A DNA stretch of 64,000 nt. It comes from Gp13-AA77 sp035949375 (lineage in GTDB: Bacteria > Acidobacteriota > Terriglobia > UBA7540). The DNA lies in NCBI GenBank assembly GCA_035949375.1, contig DASZIG010000113.1:1-64000 (forward strand). Direction: 5' to 3'. Shown in pieces: positions 26,108 through 35,911 of the stretch. The notes under the pieces were generated by a model. That model did no database searches and was not told where the DNA came from. It was given only the letters and a program-made list of their open reading frames with translations. The translations under genes were made by a program, and so were the position numbers. The stretch's first letter is position 1; each line of letters opens with the position of its first letter.

Positions 26108-26231
26108 CGACCTCCTGAAACGCGGCGACAACGGCTGAGACAAGGTGCCGCGAGTGGGTCGCCGGGATGTAATCTACCGGCCTTTCGGGGTTATTATACT
26201 GCCCTGCTTTAGACTCCTCGGAGGTTCTGCC

Positions 26232-28355
26232 ATGAAGTCACGGCTTGCGTTTGCGCTGTCCTTTCTGGTCACCCTGCTGGTCCTCGCTCCGGCCGTGATT
26301 CGAGCGCGCACGCCGGCGCAGAGTCAATCGGGGTCGAAGCCTTTCGACCTGATTGCCTGGAACGGCGGCCAGTTCATCTACGGCGTGGACTATTACCCCG
26401 AAGCCGAAGGTCCGGTGGACAAGGACGCGGAAATGATGCAGGCCGCCGGCATCAACTTCGTGCGCATGGCCGAATTCGCCTGGGCGAAAATGGAGCCGAC
26501 CGAAGGCCACTACGATTTCGCATGGCTCGATCAGGCGCTCAAGGTGTTGAACGCTCACGGCATCAAGGCCGTGCTCGGCACGCCGAGCGCTTCGCCGCCC
26601 GCCTGGCTGATGGCGAAGTATCCGGATATCGCCGCCATGAACGACGAGGGCGTGCGCTACCGTTACGGATCGCGGCGCAACTATTGCCTGAACAATCCGG
26701 ACTTCCTGGCCGCCGTGCGCGGCATCGTGACGGCCATGGCCGAGCACTACCAGAATCATCCGGGCGTCCTCGGCTGGCAGATTGACAACGAGCTCGGCGG
26801 TCCGGACTGTTACGATTCCCTCTGCCGGGCGGCCTTTCAAAAGTGGTGCCGGACGAAGTACGGGAGCCTCGACGCGGTCAACAACGCGTGGGGCACGATC
26901 TTCTGGGGCCATACCTACTCAGACTGGGCGCAAATCCCCCTGCCCTGGAACACCCTGTACGGAGTCCACAATCCGAGCCTCGAACTCGATTACCACCGCT
27001 ACTTCAGCGACGCCACTCGCGATTTTCTGGTGATGCAGGCCGACATCCTGCGGCAGATCGCGCCCGGCAAAGCGATCACGCATAACGAAATGGGCTTGTT
27101 CGATAACATCGACTACTCGCACCTGAATACCGCCCTCGATTTCGTGGCCTGGGACAACTACCCCATGATCGGTCAGAGCTTCGCCAACTATGCGGCTCCG
27201 GGCCTCGGCCACGACCTCACGCGCGGCTCGAAGAATCAGCAGAACTTCATGGTGATGGAACAGGAAGGAGGGATGCCCGGCTGGACCACGTTCTGGGGCC
27301 ACCAGGCGCCGCCTGATCTTTACCGCGTCTGGGCGTATCAGGCCATCGCGCACGGCGCCGACGGCGTGTGCTATTTCCGCTGGCGTACCTCGCGCTACGG
27401 CACCGAGCAGTATTGGCAGGGCGTGCTCGACCAGGACAGCTTTCCCAACGCCCGTTACGCCGTGGTGAAGCAGATGGGGGGCGAGGTGACGCGCCTTGAG
27501 GGCGTTCTCGAGGGAACGCGGCCCGTCGCGCAGGTCGCCCTTCTGGTCTCGCCGGACACGCGCTGGGCTTTTCACATCCAGCCGCTCGTGAAGGGGTTCG
27601 ATTACAACCGCCAGCTTCACCGCTATTACGACTCCCTTCGGCGCTCGCGCGTGAACACGGACGTGGTCTTCCCGCAGGGTGATCTCTCGCCCTACAAGGT
27701 CGTCGTGGCGCCGTCGCTGTTCGTGGTGACGCCGGAGCTCGCCCGGAAACTCGCCGACTTCGTGCAGGGCGGCGGGTCACTGGTGCTGACGTATCGTTCC
27801 GGGGTCAAGGACGAGCACAACGTCTTTACCGACGCCACCCTGCCCGGACCGCTCGCTACCCTCGCCGGTGTCGCGATCCACGATTACGATCCACAGGTTG
27901 ATCCCACCGGCGGCCTTCAGCAGGAGATTGTGCTCGGCGGCGGCCAGCATTACCCGGCACGGGTCTGGTTTGACGTCCTGACGCCCAGTACGGCCGAGAC
28001 CCTCGCGACCTATGGCAAGGGCTATTACGCGACCAGCGCGGCGGTGACCCGGAACGACTCCGGCAAGGGGCGCGTCTATTACGTCGGAACCGAGCCGGAC
28101 TCCCCCGAGTTCTACGACCGCTTTCTGGCAGGCATCCTCCAGGGCGCCGGGATCAGTCCGGGGCGTTCGCTTCCGGACGGGGTCGAAATGGCGGTGCGCG
28201 AAGGCTCGGGGCGGAAGATCGTGTTCCTTCTGAATTACACCGACACGCGGCAATCAGTGGACGTGGGCGGAGCGTCACAAGACGCTCTCACGGGTAGTTC
28301 GGTACCGGCCTCGGTGGAGGTGCCTGAGTTCGGAGTGAGGGTACTTGTCCAATAG
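26232..28355 (+). CDS. Exported GH42 beta-galactosidase
   Basis: The 707-residue enzyme has a signal peptide ending near R-A-R-T. It has the GH42 TIM barrel: G-V-D-Y-Y-P-E at the start, the acid/base glutamate in W-Q-I-D-N-E, the nucleophile glutamate in V-M-E-Q-E, and a trimerisation domain from about residue 410. GH42 enzymes release beta-galactosides (or alpha-L-arabinosides in some members) from plant polysaccharide. GGAGG precedes ATG 26232. Export is unusual for GH42 and points to use on extracellular or periplasmic substrate. Confidence 0.92.
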   Translation: MKSRLAFALSFLVTLLVLAPAVIRARTPAQSQSGSKPFDLIAWNGGQFIYGVDYYPEAEGPVDKDAEMMQAAGINFVRMAEFAWAKMEPTEGHYDFAWLDQALKVLNAHGIKAVLGTPSASPPAWLMAKYPDIAAMNDEGVRYRYGSRRNYCLNNPDFLAAVRGIVTAMAEHYQNHPGVLGWQIDNELGGPDCYDSLCRAAFQKWCRTKYGSLDAVNNAWGTIFWGHTYSDWAQIPLPWNTLYGVHNPSLELDYHRYFSDATRDFLVMQADILRQIAPGKAITHNEMGLFDNIDYSHLNTALDFVAWDNYPMIGQSFANYAAPGLGHDLTRGSKNQQNFMVMEQEGGMPGWTTFWGHQAPPDLYRVWAYQAIAHGADGVCYFRWRTSRYGTEQYWQGVLDQDSFPNARYAVVKQMGGEVTRLEGVLEGTRPVAQVALLVSPDTRWAFHIQPLVKGFDYNRQLHRYYDSLRRSRVNTDVVFPQGDLSPYKVVVAPSLFVVTPELARKLADFVQGGGSLVLTYRSGVKDEHNVFTDATLPGPLATLAGVAIHDYDPQVDPTGGLQQEIVLGGGQHYPARVWFDVLTPSTAETLATYGKGYYATSAAVTRNDSGKGRVYYVGTEPDSPEFYDRFLAGILQGAGISPGRSLPDGVEMAVREGSGRKIVFLLNYTDTRQSVDVGGASQDALTGSSVPASVEVPEFGVRVLVQ

Positions 28356-28436
28356 GCCTCGGCGCCACGACCGGACTGCGTCCGAACGTCCCATCCCCGG
28401 CCACCCCCGGGGCGGGAGGCTCGGCGTGGAAAAAAA

Positions 28437-28684
28437 AGCGTCGAATCGAGGAACGAAGCCACTATCTCCTTTAGAACAGACGTGGCTCTCCTGCAACGCC
28501 CGAGGCAGTCCGTCGAGTCGGAGTCCAGAAAGAGGCCCGGGACGCAGGGTCTGGGGTGAGGCTGACGGGAGCAAACCGGGCCACAGTCCGTAGGACCGCG
28601 CCGCCCGGATCATTTGCGGCCCGGATGTCGGAAAAACACGGCGATATCGCGGAACGAACCCACTATCTCCTTCGGAATCAGTGA
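28437..28684 (+). repeat. Two diverged copies of the dispersed intergenic repeat
   Basis: About 50 bases recur at 28432-28481 and 28632-28682, including GGAACGAAGCCACTATCTCC at the first and GGAACGAACCCACTATCTCC at the second. The 19-mers are TATCTCCTTTAGAACAGAC (28463) and TATCTCCTTCGGAATCAGT (28664). The 519-base gap 28356-28874 shows no credible gene. Confidence 0.6.
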
Positions 28685-28739
28685 AACGCTGGCTGAGGGC
28701 GGCTCAGTTTGAGGTAGCGCGGCTTCATGCCGTACTCCG

Positions 28740-28765
28740 GCGAGACAAGCCTCTCGTTGTCTCGC
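28740..28765 (+). other. 9-bp perfect hairpin upstream of the DUF5666 gene
   Basis: GCGAGACAA and TTGTCTCGC pair perfectly around an 8-base loop, about 110 bases before the DUF5666 start. No T-run follows, so its role is open. Confidence 0.4.
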
Positions 28766-28874
28766 GAGGGTCCTTAAGCGGGGGTGAAACGCGCAAGCAA
28801 GCCCATACGTCTGACCATTTTGGGGCCGCCGGGCGCCGTGGGTCGTGCCCGAACACAAAAACTGAGGCAAATCA

Positions 28875-30155
28875 ATGGTTAGTACGCGAATTGCGAACCA
28901 CATACGGACTTGGTTCGTGACAGCGGGGGCTGTCCTGGCTCTCGGCGCTTCGGGCGTGGTCGTGCAGGCTGCGGGCGCGTCGCAGGCGCAGCAACCCGCA
29001 GGACAGGCTGCGGCGGCGCGGCCGCTCGGCACCATCAAGGCCATCAGCGGCAACAACATTACCCTCACGACCGATGCCAAGACCGACGTCAACGTGGTGG
29101 TGCAGGATGGCGCCCGGATCGTGCGCGTTGAGCCGGGGCAGAAGGATCTGAAGGGCGCCACCGTAGTGCAGTTGCAGGATCTGCAGGTGGGCGACCGGAT
29201 TGTGGTGCGCGGGACCAATTCCGACGATGGCAAGTCGGTGCTCGCCGCCGGCGTCATCCTGATGAAGAAAGCCGATATAAGCCAGAAGCAGCAGCAGGAA
29301 CAACAGGATTGGCAGCGCGGCGTGGGCGGGTTGGTGAAATCCGTCGATCCCGCCGCGCAAGCCCTCACGATCTCGAGCGGCGCCGGTCCCACCGCTAAAG
29401 TGGTGACGGTCCACATCTCCCCGCAGACCATCTTGCGCCGCTACGCGCCCGGCTCGATAAATTTCGCCGACGCTCAGCCCGCGCCACTCGGCCAGATCAA
29501 GCCCGGAGACCAGCTTCGCGCTCGCGGGCAGCGTAGTGCCGATGGCAGCGAGCTTACGGCGCAAGAGATTGTTTCCGGATCGTTCCGGAACATCGCCGGC
29601 AGGGTCTCTTCCGTGGACGCCGCCGCGAACCAGATCACCGTGATGGACCTGCTCACCAAGAAGCCCGTGGTGGTGAGCTTGACCTCGAACTCCGAAGTCC
29701 GCAAGCTGCCCGCGATGATGGCGCAGATGATCGCCATGCGCCTTAAGGGCGGCGCACCCGGGGCACCGGCGGGAGCCGGGTCGCAAGCCGCGGCGGGCGC
29801 AGGCCAGGCAGGATCAGGTCCGCCATCGACGCAGGCCTCTGCGGGCCGGACATCGCAATCTCCGGGCGCCGGCTCGGGAGCCGGTCCGGGAGGCTGGCGC
29901 GGCGGCGGTGGTGCGCCGCCGGACTTCCAGCAGATGCTTCATCGATTACCGGTCGCCACGGTCTCGGACCTGAACAAGGGCGATGCCGTGATGATTGTTT
30001 CCACCGAAGGCACAACGGGCGACGGTGTGACCGCCATTACGCTGCTCGCGGGCGTGGAGCCGATCCTGACGGCGCCGGCCTCGAGCCAGGCCATGCTGCT
30101 TTCACCCTGGAGTCTCGGCGGGCCCACAGAAGGCGGCGATGCCGCGACCCCATAG
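28875..30155 (+). CDS. Secreted DUF5666-domain protein
   Basis: The 426-residue protein has an N-terminal signal peptide (hydrophobic stretch ending in V-V-V-Q-A-A-G-A). At least three OB-like beta units follow, each with G-x-I/V-x-S/A-V-D or I-S-G-N-N-I-T-L, and D-x-x-V-G-D-R-I/V-V-V-R-G. This is the DUF5666 pattern. Between the second unit and the C-terminal one lies a low-complexity linker rich in G, A, P and S (about residues 290-345). It is 45 bases upstream of the TonB receptor and likely co-transcribed. The function is unknown; a periplasmic or surface role beside the receptor is an inference. Confidence 0.82.
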   Translation: MVSTRIANHIRTWFVTAGAVLALGASGVVVQAAGASQAQQPAGQAAAARPLGTIKAISGNNITLTTDAKTDVNVVVQDGARIVRVEPGQKDLKGATVVQLQDLQVGDRIVVRGTNSDDGKSVLAAGVILMKKADISQKQQQEQQDWQRGVGGLVKSVDPAAQALTISSGAGPTAKVVTVHISPQTILRRYAPGSINFADAQPAPLGQIKPGDQLRARGQRSADGSELTAQEIVSGSFRNIAGRVSSVDAAANQITVMDLLTKKPVVVSLTSNSEVRKLPAMMAQMIAMRLKGGAPGAPAGAGSQAAAGAGQAGSGPPSTQASAGRTSQSPGAGSGAGPGGWRGGGGAPPDFQQMLHRLPVATVSDLNKGDAVMIVSTEGTTGDGVTAITLLAGVEPILTAPASSQAMLLSPWSLGGPTEGGDAATP

Positions 30156-30200
30156 TTCAAGCTCGGCTGCGCGTTCAGCGCGCGCCAACCAGGAGATGTG

Positions 30201-33116
30201 ATGCGAGTTTCAAGATTGCTCATGAGATTGATTGCGCTGGCGGCGATATTTCTGGCCCCAGCGCTCGCCGTCCGATTGCCGGCCCAAACGGGCTCCGGAA
30301 CTCTGCGCGGCCAGATCACCGACCCTTCCGGGGCTGTCGTCGCGGGGGGAACCGTGCTCGCCACGGGCGCTAATGGACAGAGCCGCGGCGCCGACGTGGC
30401 CAAGGACGGCAGCTACGAGATTCAAGGGTTGACGCCGGGCACCTACACGGTAAGCGCCGCGGCCAAGGGCTTCGCGCCGTTCGAGCAGCCGAACGTCAAC
30501 GTCACGACCGGGCAGGCCCAAAAGCTCGATATTCGCCTGAAGATTGAGGAGCAAATGCAGCAGGTGAACGTCAACGGGTCGGCCCCAACCCTCAGCGTGG
30601 CGCCGGAGAACAACGTAAGCTCGGTCGTCATCAGCGGCAAGGATCTCGATGCGCTTTCCGACGATCCCGACGAATTGCAAACAGAGCTTCAGGCGCTGGC
30701 GGGGCCGTCGGCGGGGCCGAGCGGCGGCCAGATTTACATCGACGGATTCACCGGCGGCCAGCTCCCGCCCAAAGAAGCCATCCTCGAGGTGCGCATCAAT
30801 CAGAACCCGTTTTCCGCCGAATACGACAAGGTCGGTTACGGGCGCATCGAGATTACCACCAAGCCCGGCTTCAGCCAGTTTCATGGCAACTTCATGGCAG
30901 ACGGCGATCCCTCGGCTTTCAATGCCCGCAACCCTTTCGCCGTCACTGAACCTCCCTACCACACGGTGTTTTACAACGGCACCATCGGCGGACCGATCTC
31001 GAAGAAGGCGTCGTTCTTCATCGACGGGTTCCGGCGCGACATCGAGAACAACTCGGTGATCAGCGCCGTGGTTCTCAGCCCGACATTTCAGCAGGAGCCG
31101 CTCAGCGCCGTGGTGATCAATCCGCTGGCCAGAACCAATCTGAGCCCCCGCCTTGACTATCAAGTGAGCCAGAACAACGTCCTCAGCGTTCGCTATCAGT
31201 GGTGGGAGGATATCGAGGATAACGACGGCATCACGCAGTTTTCCCTGCCCGTGCAGGCGTATGACACCCGCGAAATCGAACACACGGTTCAGATCAGCGA
31301 TACCCAGGTGCTGAGTTCTCGCACCGTGAACCAGACGCGCTTCCAGTTTCTCCGTGAAGACGACCTTCAAAATCCCGCGAGTTCGTTGCCCGCCATTAAC
31401 GTGCTCGGCGCGTTCACGGGAGGGGGCAATTTCCAACAGAAGTCACTCGATCTTGAAAACCATTACGAGCTGCAGAACCTGACCACCATGGCGCTCGGCA
31501 AGCACCAGGTGATTTTCGGCGGGCGGTTGCGGGACAACGATATCTCGAACAGCACCACCCAGGGCTTTAACGGGACGTACACCTTTGGCACGATCGAGGC
31601 TTATCAGGCGGCGGAAATGGCTTTGCAGGGCTGCCTGGCGCCGTGCCCCACGGGCGTGGCTGGCCCCACCCAATTCAGCATCACGGAGGGCAAACCTCTG
31701 GCCACGCTGAACTACTTCGATATGGGGCTCTATGGTGAGGACACCTGGCGCGTGCGGCCTAATATCAGCCTAAGCCTGGGACTTCGCTTCGAGTCGCAGA
31801 ACTACATCAACGATCACGCCGACTTCGCTCCGCGCATCGGCCTCGCCTGGGGCCTGGGCCGCGGGAGAAGCCCAAAGACCGTCCTGCGCGCCGGCTCCGG
31901 CCTTTTCTACGACCGATTCCAGCAGCAGCAGATCCTCGAGGCCGAGCGCCTGAACGGCGTCAGCGAGCAGCAGTACCTGGTGACCAATCCTACTTTCTTC
32001 CCTTACACCATCGTGCCGCCGGGCACCACGGCCTCGCTTCCCACGGTTTACAGGATCGGCTCCGATCTGCGGGCGCCGTACACGATTCAATCGGCGGTGG
32101 GGCTCGAGCGTCAAGTGACAAAAGCGGCCACCGCTTCGGTTACCTACATCAATTCGCACGGGGTTCATCAGCTTCTGACCAACAACATCAACACTCCGCA
32201 GAATTTCACCTCTTGCCCGCCTGGAACTACGGTGGATTGCGGGCCGCTGACCGGCAACTACCCGCTCGGGATCGACGCCGGGTACGTCTACCAATTCGAG
32301 TCCGTGGGGCTTTACAACGAGAATCAGCTGGTCACGAATTTCAATATCCGCGCCGGCACCCGGCTGACGGCATTCGGGTTCTATACCCTGAGTTACGGCA
32401 ACTCGAACACTTCCGGCGTAAGCGACGTGCCCATGAATCCCTACGACATCGGTGAGGACTACGGCCCTGCGGGGTTCGTCTCCCGGCACCAGGCGTTCGT
32501 AGGAGGATCGATATCCTTCCCGAAAGGATTCCGCGTCAGCCCTTTTCTGATCGCGACCTCCGGACGACCCTTCAATATCACGCTGGGTGAGGACGTGTAC
32601 GGAACGGGCGTCTTCAGCGCCCGCCCGGCGCTTGCGCCGGTGGGCGCTCCCGACTCGATCAACACCGCGTATGGCAATTTCTATTTGTATGGCACCACCA
32701 ACCAGCAGCCGATCCCGCCTTACGAGTTTTTTGGACCGAGCGCGGTCTCGTTGAATATGCGCGTGGCCAAAACTTTCGGCTTCGGAAAGAAACCGCAGGC
32801 GGCCGGCGGGAACAGGGGCGGGGGCGGCGGCTACGGGGGCGGCGGACCTGGCGGCGGTCGCGGCGGTCCGGGGGGCGGCTTAGGCGGTCGCGGTCTGAGC
32901 GGGGGCGGCGGCGGCCCGGGGATGTTCGGCGGCGGGGGCGCGGAGAATTCCAAATACAGCCTGGAGTTCAGCGTCAATGCGCGCAATATCTTTAACCACA
33001 TCAACCTCGGTCAGCCGGTTACCAATTTGGGCTCGCCACTGTTTGGAGAGTCGAACACGGTCAATGGGTTCATGGGGTATCGTCACATTGACATGATGGT
33101 GAGGTTCACGTTCTAA
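30201..33116 (+). CDS. TonB-dependent outer-membrane receptor with N-terminal carboxypeptidase-regulatory-like domain
   Basis: The protein is 971 residues. A signal peptide is followed by a carboxypeptidase-regulatory-like beta-sandwich (G-T-L-R-G-Q-I-T-D-P-S-G-A-V-V), a plug region with I-Y-I-D-G-F and G-R-I-E-I-T-T-K-P-G, then a long barrel ending in D-M-M-V-R-F-T-F. The final aromatic residue is typical of outer-membrane barrels. This Oar-like class is greatly expanded in Acidobacteriota and probably imports glycans or large ligands; the substrate is unknown. A glycine-rich loop lies at about residues 868-915, close to the end. ATG 30201 has AGGAG five bases upstream. Confidence 0.93.
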   Translation: MRVSRLLMRLIALAAIFLAPALAVRLPAQTGSGTLRGQITDPSGAVVAGGTVLATGANGQSRGADVAKDGSYEIQGLTPGTYTVSAAAKGFAPFEQPNVNVTTGQAQKLDIRLKIEEQMQQVNVNGSAPTLSVAPENNVSSVVISGKDLDALSDDPDELQTELQALAGPSAGPSGGQIYIDGFTGGQLPPKEAILEVRINQNPFSAEYDKVGYGRIEITTKPGFSQFHGNFMADGDPSAFNARNPFAVTEPPYHTVFYNGTIGGPISKKASFFIDGFRRDIENNSVISAVVLSPTFQQEPLSAVVINPLARTNLSPRLDYQVSQNNVLSVRYQWWEDIEDNDGITQFSLPVQAYDTREIEHTVQISDTQVLSSRTVNQTRFQFLREDDLQNPASSLPAINVLGAFTGGGNFQQKSLDLENHYELQNLTTMALGKHQVIFGGRLRDNDISNSTTQGFNGTYTFGTIEAYQAAEMALQGCLAPCPTGVAGPTQFSITEGKPLATLNYFDMGLYGEDTWRVRPNISLSLGLRFESQNYINDHADFAPRIGLAWGLGRGRSPKTVLRAGSGLFYDRFQQQQILEAERLNGVSEQQYLVTNPTFFPYTIVPPGTTASLPTVYRIGSDLRAPYTIQSAVGLERQVTKAATASVTYINSHGVHQLLTNNINTPQNFTSCPPGTTVDCGPLTGNYPLGIDAGYVYQFESVGLYNENQLVTNFNIRAGTRLTAFGFYTLSYGNSNTSGVSDVPMNPYDIGEDYGPAGFVSRHQAFVGGSISFPKGFRVSPFLIATSGRPFNITLGEDVYGTGVFSARPALAPVGAPDSINTAYGNFYLYGTTNQQPIPPYEFFGPSAVSLNMRVAKTFGFGKKPQAAGGNRGGGGGYGGGGPGGGRGGPGGGLGGRGLSGGGGGPGMFGGGGAENSKYSLEFSVNARNIFNHINLGQPVTNLGSPLFGESNTVNGFMGYRHIDMMVRFTF

Positions 33117-33133
33117 GCAGGCGGGAAGATTCG

Positions 33134-33151
33134 GCAGGGCTTCATCCCTGC
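33134..33151 (+). terminator. Hairpin after the TonB receptor gene
   Basis: GCAGGG and CCCTGC form a stem with a 6-base loop, 18 bases after the stop codon; TTTT follows seven bases later. Confidence 0.45.
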
Positions 33152-33182
33152 AGCCGGTTTTGAGACGCACCAGGGACGTAGG

Positions 33183-35078
33183 CTACACGTGGTCAGAGCC
33201 CGCCGGCAGGACCTCGGCCGCCGGCACGTCCTCATGGCCGCCGTGCAGCAGTTCCACGACCGCGTGATTCAGGCGCGTGCGCACCTCGGAGCGGTCGCTG
33301 GCTCGCGTCATGTAGCGTACGATCACGAGCACGCCGTCGCCGCTCGGCCTCAAATCGAGCGCAGGCGCCAGGGGCAGCGTACGCACCCCGTAGCGGTGCG
33401 CCACGCGCTGCCAATCCGTCGCGGCCGCTTGCGCGTAGCCTTCGGTTTCCCTTTCCACGATGGCCCGAATCTTCTCAATCAACGGATAGGGATCGCCGCC
33501 GCCGGAGACCGCCACCTGTAGTTCGTCCCACAGCCATTGGCCCGAGGTCGTGAAATTGAAGTAGTGTCCTTCCACCGCGTATCCGTTGAGGAAGGCAACT
33601 TGCCGTCCGGTAGGAAAGCCGGCGTCCGTGCCGTTGCCCGTCTCGAGCAGAACGGTGCGCAGAATGCCGATCTCCACGACCTCACCGCGCACGCCATTGA
33701 TCTCCACCCAATCCCCCACGCGGATTCCGTTGCGGCCCATCAGCACGAACCACCCGAGGAAAGCGACGATGAAGTCTTTCAGGGCCACGGTCAGCCCGGC
33801 CCCGGCCAGGCCCAGAATCGTGGAGAACTGGCTGGGAGTCCCAAAGACAACCAGCACGATCACCAGCAGCGTAAGCGTCTGCACCACGAAGCGGAGCAGC
33901 GCGACGAGCGTCGCCTGCTGAGTACGCTCCAGCTTGAGCCGGTCGAGTGAATGATGGATGAGGCGTTGGATCGCGAAGGCCGCGAGAATCACAAGCAGGA
34001 TCCACAGGACCCCCTTGATCAAGCGGTGCAACGCCACCCGGGTCTGGGCTTGCGCTACCAGATTCCATTGCTCATAAGTCGCGGCCAACTGCTGCAGGTC
34101 CTGAATGCGCTGGTCGAGGGCCGCCAGGCTTTTCTCGTCGTCGGAGAGCTTGTGCAGGGTTTTGAGGTCCGCAGCGGACGCTTGCGGGGCAGGCTGCGGA
34201 CCGGCCGCGGCCGCGCCGGCTTGGACGGACGCGCCCGCCTGAGCGCCGGCTTGAGTACCGGTTTGGGCAATCGACCGGCCGGACTGCCGTGCGGATTTCT
34301 CCTGCTCGACCTGCTGATCGAGCGCGGCGTGGTCATGCGAGAGCGCGGCCCCGAGCTTGAGGGCGTCCTGCCGTGCCTGGGCGATCTGCTCCTGCTTGGA
34401 GCGCAAGGTACTCCAGGCGGACTCCTCGGCGATCATGTTCCTTGCGGAGGAATCGGCCGCGCCGCTGCCCGCAGTGGTCCCGGTGCGGGTCGTCCCGTTC
34501 GTGTGCTCGGCCGCTTCGTGTTGATCGAGGAGTTGCTGGATCTTGCTGCGCTCGTCGCCGCCGGCCCGCACCAGGTCCTGCTGCGCATCGGCCAGCTCGT
34601 CCTGATGGAGGGAAACCTCAGCCTGAACGACCTCGACCTGCTGTTGCAAATCCGCCTGGCGATCGTCCCTGGCTTTCGCAGCCTCTGCCTTGAGCTGGTT
34701 TACCCTGCTCTCGCCGGCGTCGATCTCGCTTTGCGCCCGGTCGATGCGTTCCTGAATGGCGCGGATCGCCGGTGTTTGGGACGTGGGCTGGTTGCTGGCC
34801 GTCCTTAAGGCACTCGAGAACGCCAGGTCCACCTGGTGGTCGGCCAGCCGGAGCGCATCTGCGGCCAGGCGTTGCTCATCCTCGCTGGCGGCAAGGGTCG
34901 CAAGCTGGCGCGCCGTGTCAAGAGGCTGCTGGTCGGCGCTGAGGCTGAGCGCGCCCGGCGAATTCCTGGGGGCCGCCGGTTTGGCGCGGGATCCGTTCCC
35001 CGTCAAATACAGACCAATCGCACTCAAAACCACGAGGGCCATGAGCACCACAACGGCAAATCTCGATGAGATCTTCAT
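33183..35078 (-). CDS. MscS-family mechanosensitive channel with large coiled-coil N-terminus
   Basis: The 631-residue product starts with a signal or membrane segment (V-V-V-L-M-A-L-V-V-L-S-A-I-G-L). About 290 residues of coiled coil rich in Q, A, E and R follow. Two membrane helices come next, then the pore helix and beta domain: G-L-A-G-A-G-L-T-V-A-L-K-D-F-I-V-A-F and R-V-G-D-W-V-E-I. These are the MscS signature. Large periplasmic coiled-coil extensions occur in MscK-like channels. The start at 35078 gives a proper signal sequence but has no clear ribosome-binding site. It runs convergent to the TonB receptor gene. Confidence 0.88.
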   Translation of the reverse strand: MKISSRFAVVVLMALVVLSAIGLYLTGNGSRAKPAAPRNSPGALSLSADQQPLDTARQLATLAASEDEQRLAADALRLADHQVDLAFSSALRTASNQPTSQTPAIRAIQERIDRAQSEIDAGESRVNQLKAEAAKARDDRQADLQQQVEVVQAEVSLHQDELADAQQDLVRAGGDERSKIQQLLDQHEAAEHTNGTTRTGTTAGSGAADSSARNMIAEESAWSTLRSKQEQIAQARQDALKLGAALSHDHAALDQQVEQEKSARQSGRSIAQTGTQAGAQAGASVQAGAAAAGPQPAPQASAADLKTLHKLSDDEKSLAALDQRIQDLQQLAATYEQWNLVAQAQTRVALHRLIKGVLWILLVILAAFAIQRLIHHSLDRLKLERTQQATLVALLRFVVQTLTLLVIVLVVFGTPSQFSTILGLAGAGLTVALKDFIVAFLGWFVLMGRNGIRVGDWVEINGVRGEVVEIGILRTVLLETGNGTDAGFPTGRQVAFLNGYAVEGHYFNFTTSGQWLWDELQVAVSGGGDPYPLIEKIRAIVERETEGYAQAAATDWQRVAHRYGVRTLPLAPALDLRPSGDGVLVIVRYMTRASDRSEVRTRLNHAVVELLHGGHEDVPAAEVLPAGSDHV

Positions 35079-35172
35079 AGAGTGGACGCGACAGGAAGAT
35101 AAGACCCGCGGCGCCAAATCCCAGCAAACGCTCCTAGACCTTTCTACCTTTCACCGGTGCCGCGAGCACGGT

Positions 35173-35736
35173 TCAGTGCCGGGCTTGCTTGCGGAGCTTA
35201 CCCTCGAGTGTCTGGGCATCGGCCGGTGTCAGCGACGGCGCCGCCTGGCGGAGCATCGTCATGAACCAGTCGACCTCCTCGGGTGCCGAAGGAAACCCGA
35301 CGTTCACGCCGGGCTTGTCGGTCACGGGCCGGTTGGAGTTGACCACGAGCTGGCCCGTCGAGTCCAGAAAGGCGAAGAACGGCAATCCGCTCTCCTTGCT
35401 CCCGCCCAAGCGATTCTTCACATCCTCGCCACCGGGATTATCGAGGGTCGCCTTGTCCGCATGTTCTTCAACCGTCAGGTGGGTGATCACAAAGTGCTGC
35501 TGAAGGAGGGGCCGTACGTCCGGGGCCTCAATAAACTTGTCAAGTTGGCGGCACCAGCCGCACCACGAGGCCCCGAAGATGACCCAGACGCTCTTGTGCT
35601 CGGCTGCGGCTCCGGTTTCGGCGGCCGTCAGCACCTGGTCTGCCGGTGCAGGTCCCGGCGCGTCAGCGGGCCGCGCACCAAGCGCCGAAGCCAGGAGGAT
35701 CATCGGCAGTACCAAAACTCGCTGAATCATTCGCAT
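35173..35736 (-). CDS. Exported thioredoxin-fold protein
   Basis: The product is 187 residues. A signal peptide (V-L-V-L-P-M-I-L-L-A-S-A-L-G) precedes a thioredoxin-like domain with the active site S-W-C-G-W-C near residues 58-63 and a cis-proline loop S-G-L-P-F-F. The C-W-type redox pair suggests a periplasmic thiol-disulfide enzyme rather than cytoplasmic thioredoxin. The partner is unknown. It is on the same strand as the MscS gene, 94 bases upstream of it. Confidence 0.85.
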   Translation of the reverse strand: MRMIQRVLVLPMILLASALGARPADAPGPAPADQVLTAAETGAAAEHKSVWVIFGASWCGWCRQLDKFIEAPDVRPLLQQHFVITHLTVEEHADKATLDNPGGEDVKNRLGGSKESGLPFFAFLDSTGQLVVNSNRPVTDKPGVNVGFPSAPEEVDWFMTMLRQAAPSLTPADAQTLEGKLRKQARH

Positions 35737-35911
35737 AGCGGGATTGTACGCCGGGTGGATACCTCAGGCAAGGCGCGCACAGCCTGAGGGCTGAAGCGCT
35801 CCTCAAGTTTCTCGAACTGTGCGCCGATAAACTTAGCGAGGGCGGTCTTGCGCGGTCAACTGTGCGAGGGGGAAACCCGAGGCCGGAGGCAGACTGCCCT
35901 CACTCCCAGCG

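Noticed and set aside
28681..28920. 79-codon frame upstream of the DUF5666 gene
   Set aside because: It overlaps the hairpin, a repeat copy and the start of the real gene, and its sequence looks random.
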